A DNA stretch of 64,000 bases from Nocardia tengchongensis (GCF_018362975.1 NZ_CP074371.1:5952001-6016000); one strand, 5' to 3'; shown: positions 26,451 to 35,653, counted from the first letter of the stretch. Notes: generated by a model from the letters alone, not told the origin. A program made the numbers and translations.

Positions 26451-27227
26451 TCAGTCGGTCCAGGTCGGCGGGCGCTTGTCGAGGAATGCCGCCATTCCCT
26501 CACGGGCGCCGGGCAATTGGGCGGCGGCGGCCATGACCTCGCGGGCGAGGGTGTAGGCGTCGGCTTCGGGGCGGTCGAGCTGGGCGTAGAGGGTGCGTTT
26601 GCCGAGGGCCTTGCTGGCGCGGCTGCCGCGGGTGGCGCGGGCGAGCAGGTCGGCGACGGCGGTGTCGAGGTCGGCGGCGGGGACGGCGTAGTTGATCAAA
26701 CCCCAGTCGACGGCGGTGCGGGCGTCGATCACGTCGCCGGTGAGGGCCATTTCCATCAGGCGTTTGCGGCCGATCGAGCGGGCGACGGGGACGGCCGGGG
26801 TGTGGCAGAACCAGCCGCCCTTGCCGCCAGGTAGGGCGAAGCCCGCGGTGTCGGCGGCGACGGCCAGATCGCAGGAGGCGACGAGCTGGCAGCCGGCCGC
26901 GGTGGCCAGGCCGTGCACGCGGGCGATCACCACCTGCGGGACCGATTCCAGCGTGGTCATGACCTCCTGGCACAGGGTGAGCAGCTCCCGCACGCCGAGT
27001 AGGTCGCGCGCCGCGACGTCGGCGAAATCGTGGCCCGCGCTGAACACCGGGCCCGCCGCGGCCAGCACGATGCCGGTGGCGTCGGTGTCGCCAGCCGCAC
27101 GGAATGCGGCCAATAGCTCCGTCAGGTGATCGGCCGACAGCGCGTTTCGCCGATCAGGCCGGTTCATGGTGATGGTGACGGTGTCGCCTTCACGTTTGAC
27201 GAGCAGGTGCCGATACTCCTCGGTCAT
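26451..27227 (-). CDS. Enoyl-CoA hydratase/isomerase family protein
   Basis: A 258-residue crotonase-fold enzyme. VTITMNRPDRRNALSADH is near residue 17. The oxyanion-hole strands are SAGHDFADVA and HGLATAAGCQLVASCDLAVA. WFCHTPAVPVARSIGRKRLMEMALTG and WGLINYAVP complete the core. One of the two catalytic glutamates of true hydratases is replaced near GCQLVAS and LPGGKGG, so dehydration, isomerisation or hydrolysis of another acyl-CoA is possible. ATG 27227 gives the standard family length. It stands alone with no beta-oxidation partner nearby. Confidence 0.85.
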   Translation of the reverse strand: MTEEYRHLLVKREGDTVTITMNRPDRRNALSADHLTELLAAFRAAGDTDATGIVLAAAGPVFSAGHDFADVAARDLLGVRELLTLCQEVMTTLESVPQVVIARVHGLATAAGCQLVASCDLAVAADTAGFALPGGKGGWFCHTPAVPVARSIGRKRLMEMALTGDVIDARTAVDWGLINYAVPAADLDTAVADLLARATRGSRASKALGKRTLYAQLDRPEADAYTLAREVMAAAAQLPGAREGMAAFLDKRPPTWTD

Positions 27228-27286
27228 GACTCCACGGTAGTGCCGGAGACGTGTCACCAGCAGAGATTGGCGACCATTCGCAGCGG

Positions 27287-28164
27287 CTACACCGGTGCGG
27301 GCTCGCCCAGCCCCAATCGCAGCCACTGTCCGGCCGAGGGGACACCGCCGGTGTCCACCACGACCACGAGGTACCAGCCGGGTGGGGGGAACAGAACAGG
27401 TCGATGGGTGTCGTGGGCGCGTCCAAGCCCGGGTCCGGGTAGTGCCAGACGCGGGTGCGGAAGTCGTGGGCCCCGAGCCGGTCGGGGTCGTTGCCGGAGC
27501 CGGCGAAGAACAGGATGTCGCCGGTGTGCAGCAGCGCCGCGTGCACCGGATTCACCTCGGTGTCGAAATCCAGGATGCGCCAAGCGCCTTCGGTCGCGGC
27601 GGTGGCCAGATCGATATCGAGGTCGAGGACGCGCGGGTAGTATCCGGTGTTGCCGCCCGCGGGATGGTCGATGGTGGAAACCACCAGTCGCGGCAGTGCG
27701 CCCACACCGGGCAGCAGGGCGATGGCGGCGCCCTGATTCGCGTCGAATCCCCACTCGGGCACGCGGGACCAGCCGTCCACGCAGTGTCCGGTCCCGTCCA
27801 GGCCCCAGCCGATGGTGTACAGCCCGCCGTTGCCGTTGCGCGGATGGTCGACGGTGAAGACGATGAGTTCGGGGCGGCCGTCGCCGTCGAGATCGGCGAC
27901 GATGAGGCCCGCGCCCTGGTTCTCCCACCCCCACCAGTCGGGCACCGGCAGCCAGGGTCCCCAGCTGCCGACCCTGCCGTCCGCCGCGAGCGCATGGCCG
28001 ACCCGGTAGTTGCCGCTGTTCTGACCGGCAGGGTCGTCAACCTCGAGGACCACGATGTCCAGGACGCCCTGCCCGGTCAGGTCGGCGACGGCGATGCCGC
28101 AGTCCTGATCATTCTGGGAGAACCAATCGGGGATGGGAACGAATTGTCCTGCCACACAGCACAT
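27287..28164 (-). CDS. VCBS/FG-GAP repeat protein with DUF1929-like end, frameshifted
   Basis: Tandem beta-propeller-type repeats each carry a DLTGQG or DLDGDG calcium loop (IAVADLTGQGVLDIVVLEVDDP; LIVADLDGDGRPELIVFTVDHP). A later segment, VNPVHAALLHTGDILFFAGSGND, resembles the galactose-oxidase core. The frame breaks near 27385 in a G run; the next frame ends PPGWYLVVVVDTGGVPSAGQ, typical of the DUF1929 closing domain. About 292 residues in all, from ATG 28164 or 28167. No signal peptide is visible, which is odd for this family. The copper ligands of galactose oxidase cannot be traced. Confidence 0.65.
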
Positions 28165-28309
28165 CATGGTCGGTGCACGCTCGGGCCGACAGTCGATGGG
28201 CGTAACCTGCCGATGGCCGTTCACGCCAGGTTACGGAAAACCCTCCCGGCCGACCGGAAACCCACTAACCTGCGAAACGCTCTCGTTTCACATACCTGAG
28301 GATTTCACC

Positions 28310-28720
28310 ATGAACAAGGCACTCTGGGCCAACGGCCTGGCCCTCACGGCCGCCGCCCTGCTGGCCTCGGCCGGTACGGCCAACGCGTCGCTGGCCACCG
28401 TCATCGGCTCCGACTCCACCTTCAAGGTCGGCATCGACATTCAGCCCGGCGTCTATAAGACCACAACCGCTACCCAGCTGTGCGCCTGGGCGCGCCTGTC
28501 CTCCCTCTCCGGCGGCACCGGCGGCACCATCGAGGCCGGCGGCGCGGTCGGCGGCAACGCCACCGTCACCATCAAGAGCACCGACGTCGCCTTCTTCACC
28601 AGCGGCTGCGGCACCTGGACCCTGGACACCACCACCACCGTGTCCGGCTCCTCGAACTTCAGCACCGGCAGCATCGGCGGCTTCCTGCCGACCGGCTCCG
28701 CCTCGGGCTCGTCGCACTGA
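28310..28720 (+). CDS. Small secreted protein, unknown function
   Basis: A 136-residue protein with a signal peptide (ALTAAALLASAGTANA). The mature part has two Cys (TQLCAWARLSS and FTSGCGTWTLD) that could form a disulphide. IQPGVYKTTTATQLCAW is the pattern of the small actinobacterial secreted beta-sandwich proteins that begin PGTY. The Gly/Thr/Ser-rich mature sequence has no catalytic motif. ATG 28310 sits at the signal peptide. It is divergent from the VCBS gene. Confidence 0.7.
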   Translation: MNKALWANGLALTAAALLASAGTANASLATVIGSDSTFKVGIDIQPGVYKTTTATQLCAWARLSSLSGGTGGTIEAGGAVGGNATVTIKSTDVAFFTSGCGTWTLDTTTTVSGSSNFSTGSIGGFLPTGSASGSSH

Positions 28721-28786
28721 CCCGTGAACGGTGAGCCGTCCACCCGGTGAGGGCGGCTCACCGCAGGCGAGAAACGAAGCGCGACC

Positions 28787-29883
28787 TCAGCAGTCGCAGC
28801 AGGATTCCTCGCAGCAGCAACAGGATTCCTCGCAACAACAGCAGCCTTCGCCGCAGCAGATGCAGCCTTCACAGCACGGAAGGCAACAGCCACTGCGGCG
28901 GCGGGGCGCGCGCCCGTAATAGCCGGGCGCGGGACCGTAACCGCCGTAACCGGGCGGCGGACCCCACGGGTCCGGGCCGCGCCGACGCCAGCGCGACTGC
29001 GGCGCGGCGACCGAGCCGTGGGCGGCGCACGTGGAGCCGCCGAAGGTCCTGGTCACCGAGCGGCCCAGCTCGTGCTTGAGAAGTTTGTGAATCAGCCGCG
29101 AATCGGTGAATGCCACTTCGGCCAAAGCCAATTCGATACCCAGCAGGGCGTCCGCGCACAGCCGGTGTGCCTCGGCCACATCGGTTCCCGTGGCCACCAG
29201 CGGATTCCACTTTCCGTGGGCCTGATCCTCGGCGAGATCCTCCACCGCGTCCACGAGATGCGCTATGCGGCCGAACAATCGGCCCACCTCGGTGAGCGCG
29301 GCGACATTGCCGGGCCGTCCCGCCAGGATCGCGGTGTGACCGAACGCTGCCGCCGTCGCGGTCTCGGTGGGTTCGGTGACCGTCAGCAGCGGGGTGCCGA
29401 GCCCTGCCGCGGCCTCGATCTCACCCTGCCGGTCCACAGCTGTGACCAGCACCGCGGTGTCGAAACCCAGCCCGGCGCCGGCGGATTCACCTTGTCGCGC
29501 CCAGCGCTGGGCGATGCGTCGGGCCGCGGGGCGGAATCCAGCCGTGCCCGCCACTCCGTCATGGTCGTCGACGTGATCGCGCACCTTGGCGGCGGCCAGG
29601 ACCAGGGAGACCGTGGCGGCCAGCCGGACACAGTCACCGGTGGCGACATCGGCGCGTTTCATGCCGCGCAGCGGGCAGGGCCCGGCGACGCGACGGGTGG
29701 GCGACGCGGTCGATTGCGCCTCCACCAGGGCCGAGACGATCAGCCCGTCGTAATTGGTTGCCATGCGGGCGCTCTGGCCGTGGTCGTCCGCAGTGCCAGG
29801 CACAGCCCGCACAATTGCGCCAGCCACGCCCGCCCGAGTTCCTCGCCCAGCCGATGACGGCAGGGCCGGATGATGCCGAACAC
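28787..29883 (-). CDS. DUF5685 protein with Cys-rich C-terminal tail, frameshifted
   Basis: Starting at GTG 29883 it reads VFGIIRPCRHRLGEELGRAW and LAQLCGLCLALR, the Cys-containing start of DUF5685 proteins. One base is lost near 29790, and the frame resumes as DHGQSARMATNYDGLIVSALVEAQ. A central helical region follows. The last 35 residues hold about 20 Cys in clusters (CCLPCCEGCICCGEGCCCC) after a Gly/Pro/Tyr-rich linker. The family has been proposed near isoprenoid-synthase-like folds; its function is unknown. The tail could bind several metal ions. GTG 29883 lies one base after the stop of the TnpB-like gene. Confidence 0.75.
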
Positions 29884-29884
29884 C

Positions 29885-31546
29885 CTATCGACGGTAACCG
29901 TTCCTAGTCTGTGAGCGCAGTGGTTTTCGCTCAGTGGCAGCCCGAACGGTCTTGGCCGCCGACGAATGGTGCTTACTGCCAGACCGTTCCGACCGCCCTT
30001 CGGGGCCGGTGGTGGGACAGGACTTGTCATCCGCCACACGCACACAGTGTGCCGCACTCGCCAGGCTCGAGGGCTGGCCCGGCACGCTCCGCTGTGGATG
30101 CCGGGGACCATTCGAGTGACGCGAGAGCTTCACGCCGAGTCCGCGTCGACCGATCGCCACCGCCGCCCCATGATGGGCAGTGACCGTGGGACCGGAAGTC
30201 TCAGATTGTTCCTGCAGAGGGGTGCGCCAGCACCGGTTCCCCACCCTGCTGGTATAGGCCGGATCGACCGACAGTACGGCCAGGCCGCGGCCAGAGGCCA
30301 TAGCGCGCACGCGATCCCGGAACTTACCAGTGGGTATGCCCGCGACGCTGCGGCGAAACCGCTTGCCGCGCCGCCCACGTCCCATGCGATCGCGCCCGGT
30401 GGCACGCGCATCAGCGAAATCGAGGTTTTCGATCACTATTGCCCCGCACCCGGCGTATTCGGCTTGGTCCAACACCGCAGACAGACCGGCCCGCAGGTGC
30501 CCGTCCCGCCGCGACGCCGAACAGCCCTGCCCCGCAAGCGCAATGGTGGCAGGCGCGCCGATCGGGTTGCCTGAGTTGTCCAGTACGCAGGTGGCCAGGT
30601 GCCCGGCGTTGAGGTCCACCCCCAGCACCTTCCCGGCACGGATCGCAGTGAGCGGCACCGATGGTTCTGGGTCGATTCCCCACGACGCGTCCAGATACCA
30701 GCGATCCCGTCCAGGATCATAGGCGATGTCATAACGCACCGACCGCTTGTGCATGATCCGGTCATGCCATTGGGCGCGCCGATGGTGAAATACCACCGGT
30801 GTGCCGATGTGCAGGTGGGTGCCCAACCGATCCGCCAGCGCGACAGGAACCTTGATCCGCAACATCCCCGTTCCGGGTGCGACACGCAGGGTTTCGTTGC
30901 CACCGGTCTTACCGGTCTCCCCGTCAGCGGTCAAGAACATGCGCGCCGCATCCCACCTCTGACGCCACTGCTGTTCGGACAGGCCCGCTTCCGCGAGGTG
31001 GTTGCGGCTGCGCCATAACCGTTTCCCGCCCATTACGACTGGTGACTTGCCTTGGGTCAAGGCACCATGAATCCGTTCGGCACGCACCCGCAGAGCAGCC
31101 AGCCGCCGTGTCTTGCCGAAGCGCTCGGACGTGTCCTTGTATCCAATGACGGTCCCGTCGCGTTCCCTCGGCGCGAGAGCGCACCGCGAGGCGAGAACCG
31201 CGATTGCTGCGTCGACGGCGCGCGCGTGTGCGGCTAGTCCGCGCATTCCCAGCTGGTATTGGTCTTCGACCGATCGGGTGATCGCCCCAGCCCACCGCGA
31301 GGATGTCTGGGCGGTCAACGCTCGCTTGCGTGCAGCTCTGTACTCGCTCTGCCTCTTGCGGTCCAATACACCGAGCGTGATGCGCGCGGCGAGCTCACCC
31401 CGATACAACCGACCATTGAATTCGCCGATCTCACGTATCAGCCGAGCCTCTTCGGGAGTCACGTGCAGGCGAGTACGGATCCGCAATCCAGCCGGCGCGG
31501 CAACCACGAAGGGTGCCCGAGACCGAGCCCTGCCAACACTTCGCAC
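29885..31546 (-). CDS. Solitary TnpB-like RNA-guided nuclease/transposase accessory protein
   Basis: About 553 residues. The RuvC-I motif is VLGVDLNAGHLATCVLD (Asp near residue 311). RuvC-II is AIVIENLDFADARA (Glu near 372). PAYTSRVGNRCW follows, where classical TnpB has a zinc ribbon; most of its Cys are lost here. The RuvC-III region reads AHHGAAVAIGRRGLG with no Asp at the usual place. An Arg-rich tail of about 85 residues closes it. No TnpA gene lies near, as in IS1341-type elements. It could be a live IS605-group nuclease, a nuclease-dead guide protein, or a relic. The start is uncertain. Confidence 0.75.
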   Translation of the reverse strand: MRSVGRARSRAPFVVAAPAGLRIRTRLHVTPEEARLIREIGEFNGRLYRGELAARITLGVLDRKRQSEYRAARKRALTAQTSSRWAGAITRSVEDQYQLGMRGLAAHARAVDAAIAVLASRCALAPRERDGTVIGYKDTSERFGKTRRLAALRVRAERIHGALTQGKSPVVMGGKRLWRSRNHLAEAGLSEQQWRQRWDAARMFLTADGETGKTGGNETLRVAPGTGMLRIKVPVALADRLGTHLHIGTPVVFHHRRAQWHDRIMHKRSVRYDIAYDPGRDRWYLDASWGIDPEPSVPLTAIRAGKVLGVDLNAGHLATCVLDNSGNPIGAPATIALAGQGCSASRRDGHLRAGLSAVLDQAEYAGCGAIVIENLDFADARATGRDRMGRGRRGKRFRRSVAGIPTGKFRDRVRAMASGRGLAVLSVDPAYTSRVGNRCWRTPLQEQSETSGPTVTAHHGAAVAIGRRGLGVKLSRHSNGPRHPQRSVPGQPSSLASAAHCVRVADDKSCPTTGPEGRSERSGSKHHSSAAKTVRAATERKPLRSQTRNGYRR

Positions 31547-31605
31547 GACTGCACACCCCGCGATCTCGACCCACGATGTGAGATTGACACATGCACACTA
31601 ACCAA

Positions 31606-31623
31606 ATCGAACACCCGTTCGAT
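31606..31623. repeat. Inverted repeat ATCGAAC-ACCC-GTTCGAT
   Basis: A perfect 7-bp stem with a 4-base loop, 60 bp upstream of the TnpB-like start, in a short AT-richer patch between that gene and kstD. It may be the left-end hairpin of an IS200/IS605-type element or an operator. The other element end is not obvious. Confidence 0.4.
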
Positions 31624-31742
31624 CGATATTCAGGAAACAGCTCCACCTGCAACAGCGGCGCATGCCGGTCTTACCCTTCGTCGCGTTCCACACCAAGGAG
31701 ACAATCCGGACGAATCCCGTTCATGGTGCGCCACGCGCCGGG

Positions 31743-33422
31743 TCAGTGCCTGGCGGCGTGCAGCGCGGCCAGGTAGCCGTAGACGATGGCGGGGCCGATG
31801 GTCGCGCCGGGACCGGCATAGGTGTGGCCCATGACGGGGGCGCTCGCATTGCCCGCCGCGTAGAGGCCCTCGATCACCGAGCCGTCGGCGCGCAGTACGC
31901 GGCCGTCGGTGTCGGCGCTGAGGCCGCCCTTGGTGCCGAGGTCGCCGGGGACCAGCTTCGCGGCGTAGTACGGACCGGTCCCGAGCGCGCCGAGGTTCGG
32001 GTTCGGGCGGTTGCGCGGGTCGCCGTAGTAGTTGTCGTAGGCGCTCTCGCCGCGGCCGAAGTCGGGATCGGTTCCGGCGGCGGCGAATTCGTTGAAGCGG
32101 GTCACCGTGGCGCGCAGGTCCTCGACCGGGATACCGATCTTCTCGGCGAGTTCGGGAAGCGAGTCGGCTCGGGTCAGCGCGCCCGACTTGAACCAGCGGC
32201 CGGGCAGCGGCCGCCGGGGCGGGACGCCCGCGAACTGGTAGCGGTTGCGGTAGCGCTGGTCGAAAATCAGCCAGGCGGGGAGGTTTTCGCCGGGGCCCGC
32301 GCCCTGGCCGTGCTCGCCGCCGTACATCTCGTGGGTGGCCTCGACATAGGGCAGGCATTCGTTCATGAACCGCTCACCGCGCTCGTTGACCACGATGCTG
32401 CCGGGCAGATTGCGTTCGGCCAGGCAGAACCAGGGCAGCCGGGGCAGCGGAATGGACGGGCCCCACCAGGCGTCGGCCATGAATTCCACGGCGCCACCGG
32501 CATTCTCGCCCGCGCGGATGCCGTCGCCGGTGTTGGCCTTCGCGCCGACAGTCCAGTCGGTGCCGATGGGTTCGCGCTGATACTGCTTGCGCATCACCGC
32601 GTTGTGCTCGAAGCCGCCGGCCGCGATGATCACGCCGCGGCGGGCGGTGAGCACCTGCTCGCTCCCGTCGCGCAGCACCACCGCGCCGGTGACCCGGCCG
32701 TCCTCGGTGCGCAAATCAACGAGCGGGGTGTCCAGCCACAGCGGCACCTTCGCCTCCAGCAGGCCCGCGCGCAGCATGGCGCTCAACGCCTGGCCGCGGG
32801 CGAGGACGCGGCGGCGCAGCACGGTCGCCGCGAGCCAACGGCCCGCGACACGGGCGCCGGTCAGTGGGCTGCGCGGGTTGCGCAGGCCCAGATGCAGCTG
32901 CCGGAATTCGGCCTGGGTGATCACGACGTTCTTGGGTGCGCGCACGTAATCGGGTTCCAGCGTGCGCAATTCGGCGCCGAGGCCGGTGGCGTTGTAGGGC
33001 ACGGGCTCGACAGAGCGACCGTGGGAACGTCCGCCGGGCGCCTCCGGGTAGTAGTCGGAGTAGCCCGGCACCCAGCGCATGCGCAGCGGTGAATGCGCGG
33101 CCAGGAAGTCGAAGGCTTCCGATCCCCGATCGAGGAGCGTGTCGATGCGCTCGGGCGGCACGCCCGGTCCGATGATGTGCTTCAGATAGGTCCGCGCGGC
33201 CTCGAGGTCATCGGCGGGAGCCTTGCGCCGCAGTTCCTTGTTGCCCGGAATCCACACGCCGCCACCGGATCTCGCGGTGGAGCCGCCCCAATTCGCGGCC
33301 TTCTCGACGATGACCGTCGACAGCCCGTGGTGTGCCGCGGTCAGCGCCGCGGCCATGCCCGCCGCTCCGGAACCCACCACGATCACATCGAAGGTCTCGC
33401 CGTTTGCCTTGTCGTCCTGCAT
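31743..33422 (-). CDS. kstD: FAD-dependent 3-ketosteroid delta-1-dehydrogenase family protein
   Basis: A 559-residue flavoenzyme. The Rossmann FAD motif FDVIVVGSGAAGMAAALTAA is at residues 11-30, followed by the adenine-ribose acid (VIVEKAANWGGSTARSGG). The C-terminal GLYAAGNASAP and HTYAGPGATIGPAIVYGY match KstD, where the Tyr and Gly of this last motif act in catalysis. KstD introduces the C1-C2 double bond of the steroid A ring. GAGGAAC precedes ATG 33422. The TetR regulator lies upstream on the same strand and may control it. No other steroid gene is adjacent, so a close relative acting on another ketone is possible. Confidence 0.85.
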   Translation of the reverse strand: MQDDKANGETFDVIVVGSGAAGMAAALTAAHHGLSTVIVEKAANWGGSTARSGGGVWIPGNKELRRKAPADDLEAARTYLKHIIGPGVPPERIDTLLDRGSEAFDFLAAHSPLRMRWVPGYSDYYPEAPGGRSHGRSVEPVPYNATGLGAELRTLEPDYVRAPKNVVITQAEFRQLHLGLRNPRSPLTGARVAGRWLAATVLRRRVLARGQALSAMLRAGLLEAKVPLWLDTPLVDLRTEDGRVTGAVVLRDGSEQVLTARRGVIIAAGGFEHNAVMRKQYQREPIGTDWTVGAKANTGDGIRAGENAGGAVEFMADAWWGPSIPLPRLPWFCLAERNLPGSIVVNERGERFMNECLPYVEATHEMYGGEHGQGAGPGENLPAWLIFDQRYRNRYQFAGVPPRRPLPGRWFKSGALTRADSLPELAEKIGIPVEDLRATVTRFNEFAAAGTDPDFGRGESAYDNYYGDPRNRPNPNLGALGTGPYYAAKLVPGDLGTKGGLSADTDGRVLRADGSVIEGLYAAGNASAPVMGHTYAGPGATIGPAIVYGYLAALHAARH

Positions 33423-33476
33423 TGTTCCTCACCCTTGTCGATCTATTGAATCTCTTCGCCTGCGCGCCGACGCTTT

Positions 33477-34070
33477 TCAGCCCTGGGCGCGCCAGCGTTC
33501 CCCGGTCACGGCGTCGAGCGCGCCTTCGACGCACACCGCCAGCGACATCTCCTGCTGCGTCGTATTGCGCAGCCATTGCAGATATCCGAATTCGGCCGCC
33601 GCCAGCAGCAAATGCACCAGCAGCCCAGGCGTGCTGTCCTGCCCCTCGTCACGCCCCATACGCTGCGCGACCAGCTCGACCAGCCGCGTCCGATGCTCGG
33701 GAGTAATCAGAGCCACCCGCTCGAGCAGATGGGGCGCGGTCTGGAACGCGGCCCGCCACTGCTCCAGCTCCTGCGGGGCCAGCGTCGTCGACCGCGTCAG
33801 AATCGCCTGCGCCAGAGCGATATCGGCGGGCTCGTCCTCCGTGCGCTCCTCGAGCAACGCCACGATCTTGGACCCACCCTCGCGCACGGGGTCCAGCAGC
33901 AGATCCTCCTTGCTGCGCACATGCCGGAAGTACGTGCTCGCCGACACCCCCGCGGCCGCCGCGATCTGCTCGGTCGTCACCTCCCCGAACCCCTGCGCCG
34001 CGAACAGCTCATACGCCGCCCGCTGAATCTCCCCCCGAATCTGCCGCCGCTGCCGCTCCCGTAGTGACAT
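33477..34070 (-). CDS. TetR-family transcriptional regulator
   Basis: A 197-residue regulator with the HTH at residues of about 8-55 (RGEIQRAAYELFAAQGFGEVTTEQIAAAAGVSASTYFRHVRSKEDLL). The ligand domain contains VHLLLAAAEFGYLQWL near the end. ATG 34070 (MSLRERQRR) opens at the basic arm. The palindrome at 34110-34124, 40 bp upstream, is its likely operator. It is followed 54 bp later by kstD on the same strand. Confidence 0.85.
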   Translation of the reverse strand: MSLRERQRRQIRGEIQRAAYELFAAQGFGEVTTEQIAAAAGVSASTYFRHVRSKEDLLLDPVREGGSKIVALLEERTEDEPADIALAQAILTRSTTLAPQELEQWRAAFQTAPHLLERVALITPEHRTRLVELVAQRMGRDEGQDSTPGLLVHLLLAAAEFGYLQWLRNTTQQEMSLAVCVEGALDAVTGERWRAQG

Positions 34071-34109
34071 CCGTAGCCCTCCTTCGCTTGACGACAGCAT
34101 CTCCCTACA

Positions 34110-34124
34110 TGACAGTTACTGTCA
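34110..34124. promoter_or_regulatory. 15-bp palindrome TGACAGTTACTGTCA
   Basis: A perfect inverted repeat (TGACAGT/ACTGTCA, one central base) located 40 bp before the TetR start. Spacing and symmetry fit a TetR autoregulatory operator overlapping the promoter. No second copy was noticed in the window. Confidence 0.6.
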
Positions 34125-34198
34125 AGAGTGGATTCACAGTCAGGCCCGGCGCCGACTTCCACGAATCAGAGCACCAGAGAGGGGTGAAGCGATCTTGT

Positions 34199-35100
34199 CT
34201 AGCGACTGTCGCGCCGCAGCAACAGCAGCACTGCTACCCCGGCGACCACGATCCCGATCAGATTGACGCCGAGCTGCGCGAGCGAGCTCAGCGCGACCTG
34301 CCACTTTCCGGCGAAGGCCGCGACGACAGCCAACCCGGCGGCGGGCACCGTGGTGACCGAAATGAACACGCCCACAAGCACAGCTGATGTGGACGTGACC
34401 ACGGCCAGCATGCCCGCCGTCCCCGCCAGCAGCGCCACCACCAGCGAGAACGGTCCCACGTGGTAGATGAAGTCGAAGGCGCGGGCGTCCTCGACATTGC
34501 CGACCCGATCCACCCGAGGCGCACCCACAGCCACGTGGCCAGTGCGGTGATCACCATGGCGGCCGGGAACGATATGGCCAGGGTGCGGGCCGAAGTCCGC
34601 ACGAGCCCGGTGTCCCGGCGCACCAAGCCCACCGAAAGCGCTGCCAGAGGCCGGAATTCGGGTCCGACCACCATCGCGCCGACCAGCGTCAGCGGCGAGG
34701 CCGTCGTGACGCCTACCGCGGACAGCAGAATCGCGATCGCCAGGAACGCGAGGAACGTGGGCGTCAGCCGGGACCCCTCCCGGGCCTGGGCGAGCAACTG
34801 CTCCCACACCACCGTTCGGTCCGGCTGCCGCGGAGCCAAGGCGTCCGCCCGCTCGCCGGACAGCATGGTGCCCGCGGGCATCAGCGAAATACCGCCCGTC
34901 CGATCGAGATCCAGTGCGGTCAGCGCGGCGCGCACATCGTTCACGCAGGCCCGCGCCACATCCGCCTCGATCAGGTGGCCAAGCGGATGCACGGCCTCGC
35001 CGCGGCCGAGCGTCAGATGGGTGGCGCCGGGCTCGGCGGCCAGGATGCGCAGCACGTCGCCGCTCCGCTCACTCGGGGAGATGATGCGCAGATGCAGCAC
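34199..35100 (-). CDS. DUF389 membrane protein, frameshifted
   Basis: GTG 35100 follows AAGGAGG by seven bases. The soluble start (VLHLRIISPSERSGDVLRIL, then HLTLGR) is followed by the membrane part (LTPTFLAFLAIAILLSAVGV, SPLTLVGAMVVGPEFRPLAALS). One base is lost near 34505. The other frame then gives RVGNVEDARAFDFIYHVGPFS and the last helices (FISVTTVPAAGLAVVAAF, LIGIVVAGVAVLLLLRRDS). The complete protein is about 300 residues. GAMVVGPE..P and the VTTVPAAG helix are characteristic of DUF389. Its transport or other role is unknown. Confidence 0.8.
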
Positions 35101-35233
35101 GGTATTGCCTCCTTCACCCCGGCGGTCGCTGAGATTCGAGCAGCATCGACAGCCGGTTCGAGCAACCTGAACTACCGGCGGCACCGCAGGAGCCGCCGGC
35201 ACGTTGAACCACGATGACGGGCGAGTCGGGAAG

Positions 35234-35653
35234 TCAGGCGCGACGCAACGCGAGCACCGGAATGGTGCGGATACCTGCGGTCTTCTCCGCGTACTCCGCG
35301 AAGCCCGGGTAGCGGCGGGCCTGCTCGGCGTAGATGCGGTCGCGGTCCGCGCCGGTCACCTCGGTGACGACGACCGGGAAGGTCTCGGTGCCGATCTCGG
35401 CCTCGGCATTTCCGGCGGCGGTCAGGTTGAAGTACCAGTCCGGGTTGGTGGGCGCTCCCGCCTTGGACGCGAAGACGTAGACGACGGCCGGATCCTGCTC
35501 GTCGGCCATGTACATGGTGGGTGTGACCAGGTCACGGCCGGTCTTACGGCCGCGATGGTGCACCAGGATCATCGGCGCGCCCTCGAACGGTCCGCCCACC
35601 CGGCCCTCGTTGGCCCGAAACTCGTTGATGATGTTCGTGTTCCAGTCGCTCAT
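35234..35653 (-). CDS. Deazaflavin (F420)-dependent nitroreductase-family protein
   Basis: A 139-residue Ddn-like protein: IINEFRANEGRVGGPFEGAPMILVHHRGRKTGRDLVTPTMY, then PDWYFNLTAAGNAEAEIG, then RRYPGFAEYAEKTAGIRTIPVLAL. The RKTGxxxxTP loop contacts F420 in this split-barrel family. Members reduce quinones or nitro-drugs. ATG 35653 (MSDWN) is the likely start, 35662 the alternative. It ends 134 bp before the DUF389 start. Confidence 0.85.
   Translation of the reverse strand: MSDWNTNIINEFRANEGRVGGPFEGAPMILVHHRGRKTGRDLVTPTMYMADEQDPAVVYVFASKAGAPTNPDWYFNLTAAGNAEAEIGTETFPVVVTEVTGADRDRIYAEQARRYPGFAEYAEKTAGIRTIPVLALRRA

Noticed and set aside
26300..26503. A 67-codon minus-strand ORF ending MAYAHRFGLGLAG
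   Set aside because: It overlaps the end of the enoyl-CoA hydratase, has no start signal and no family; it could be a relic but cannot be supported.
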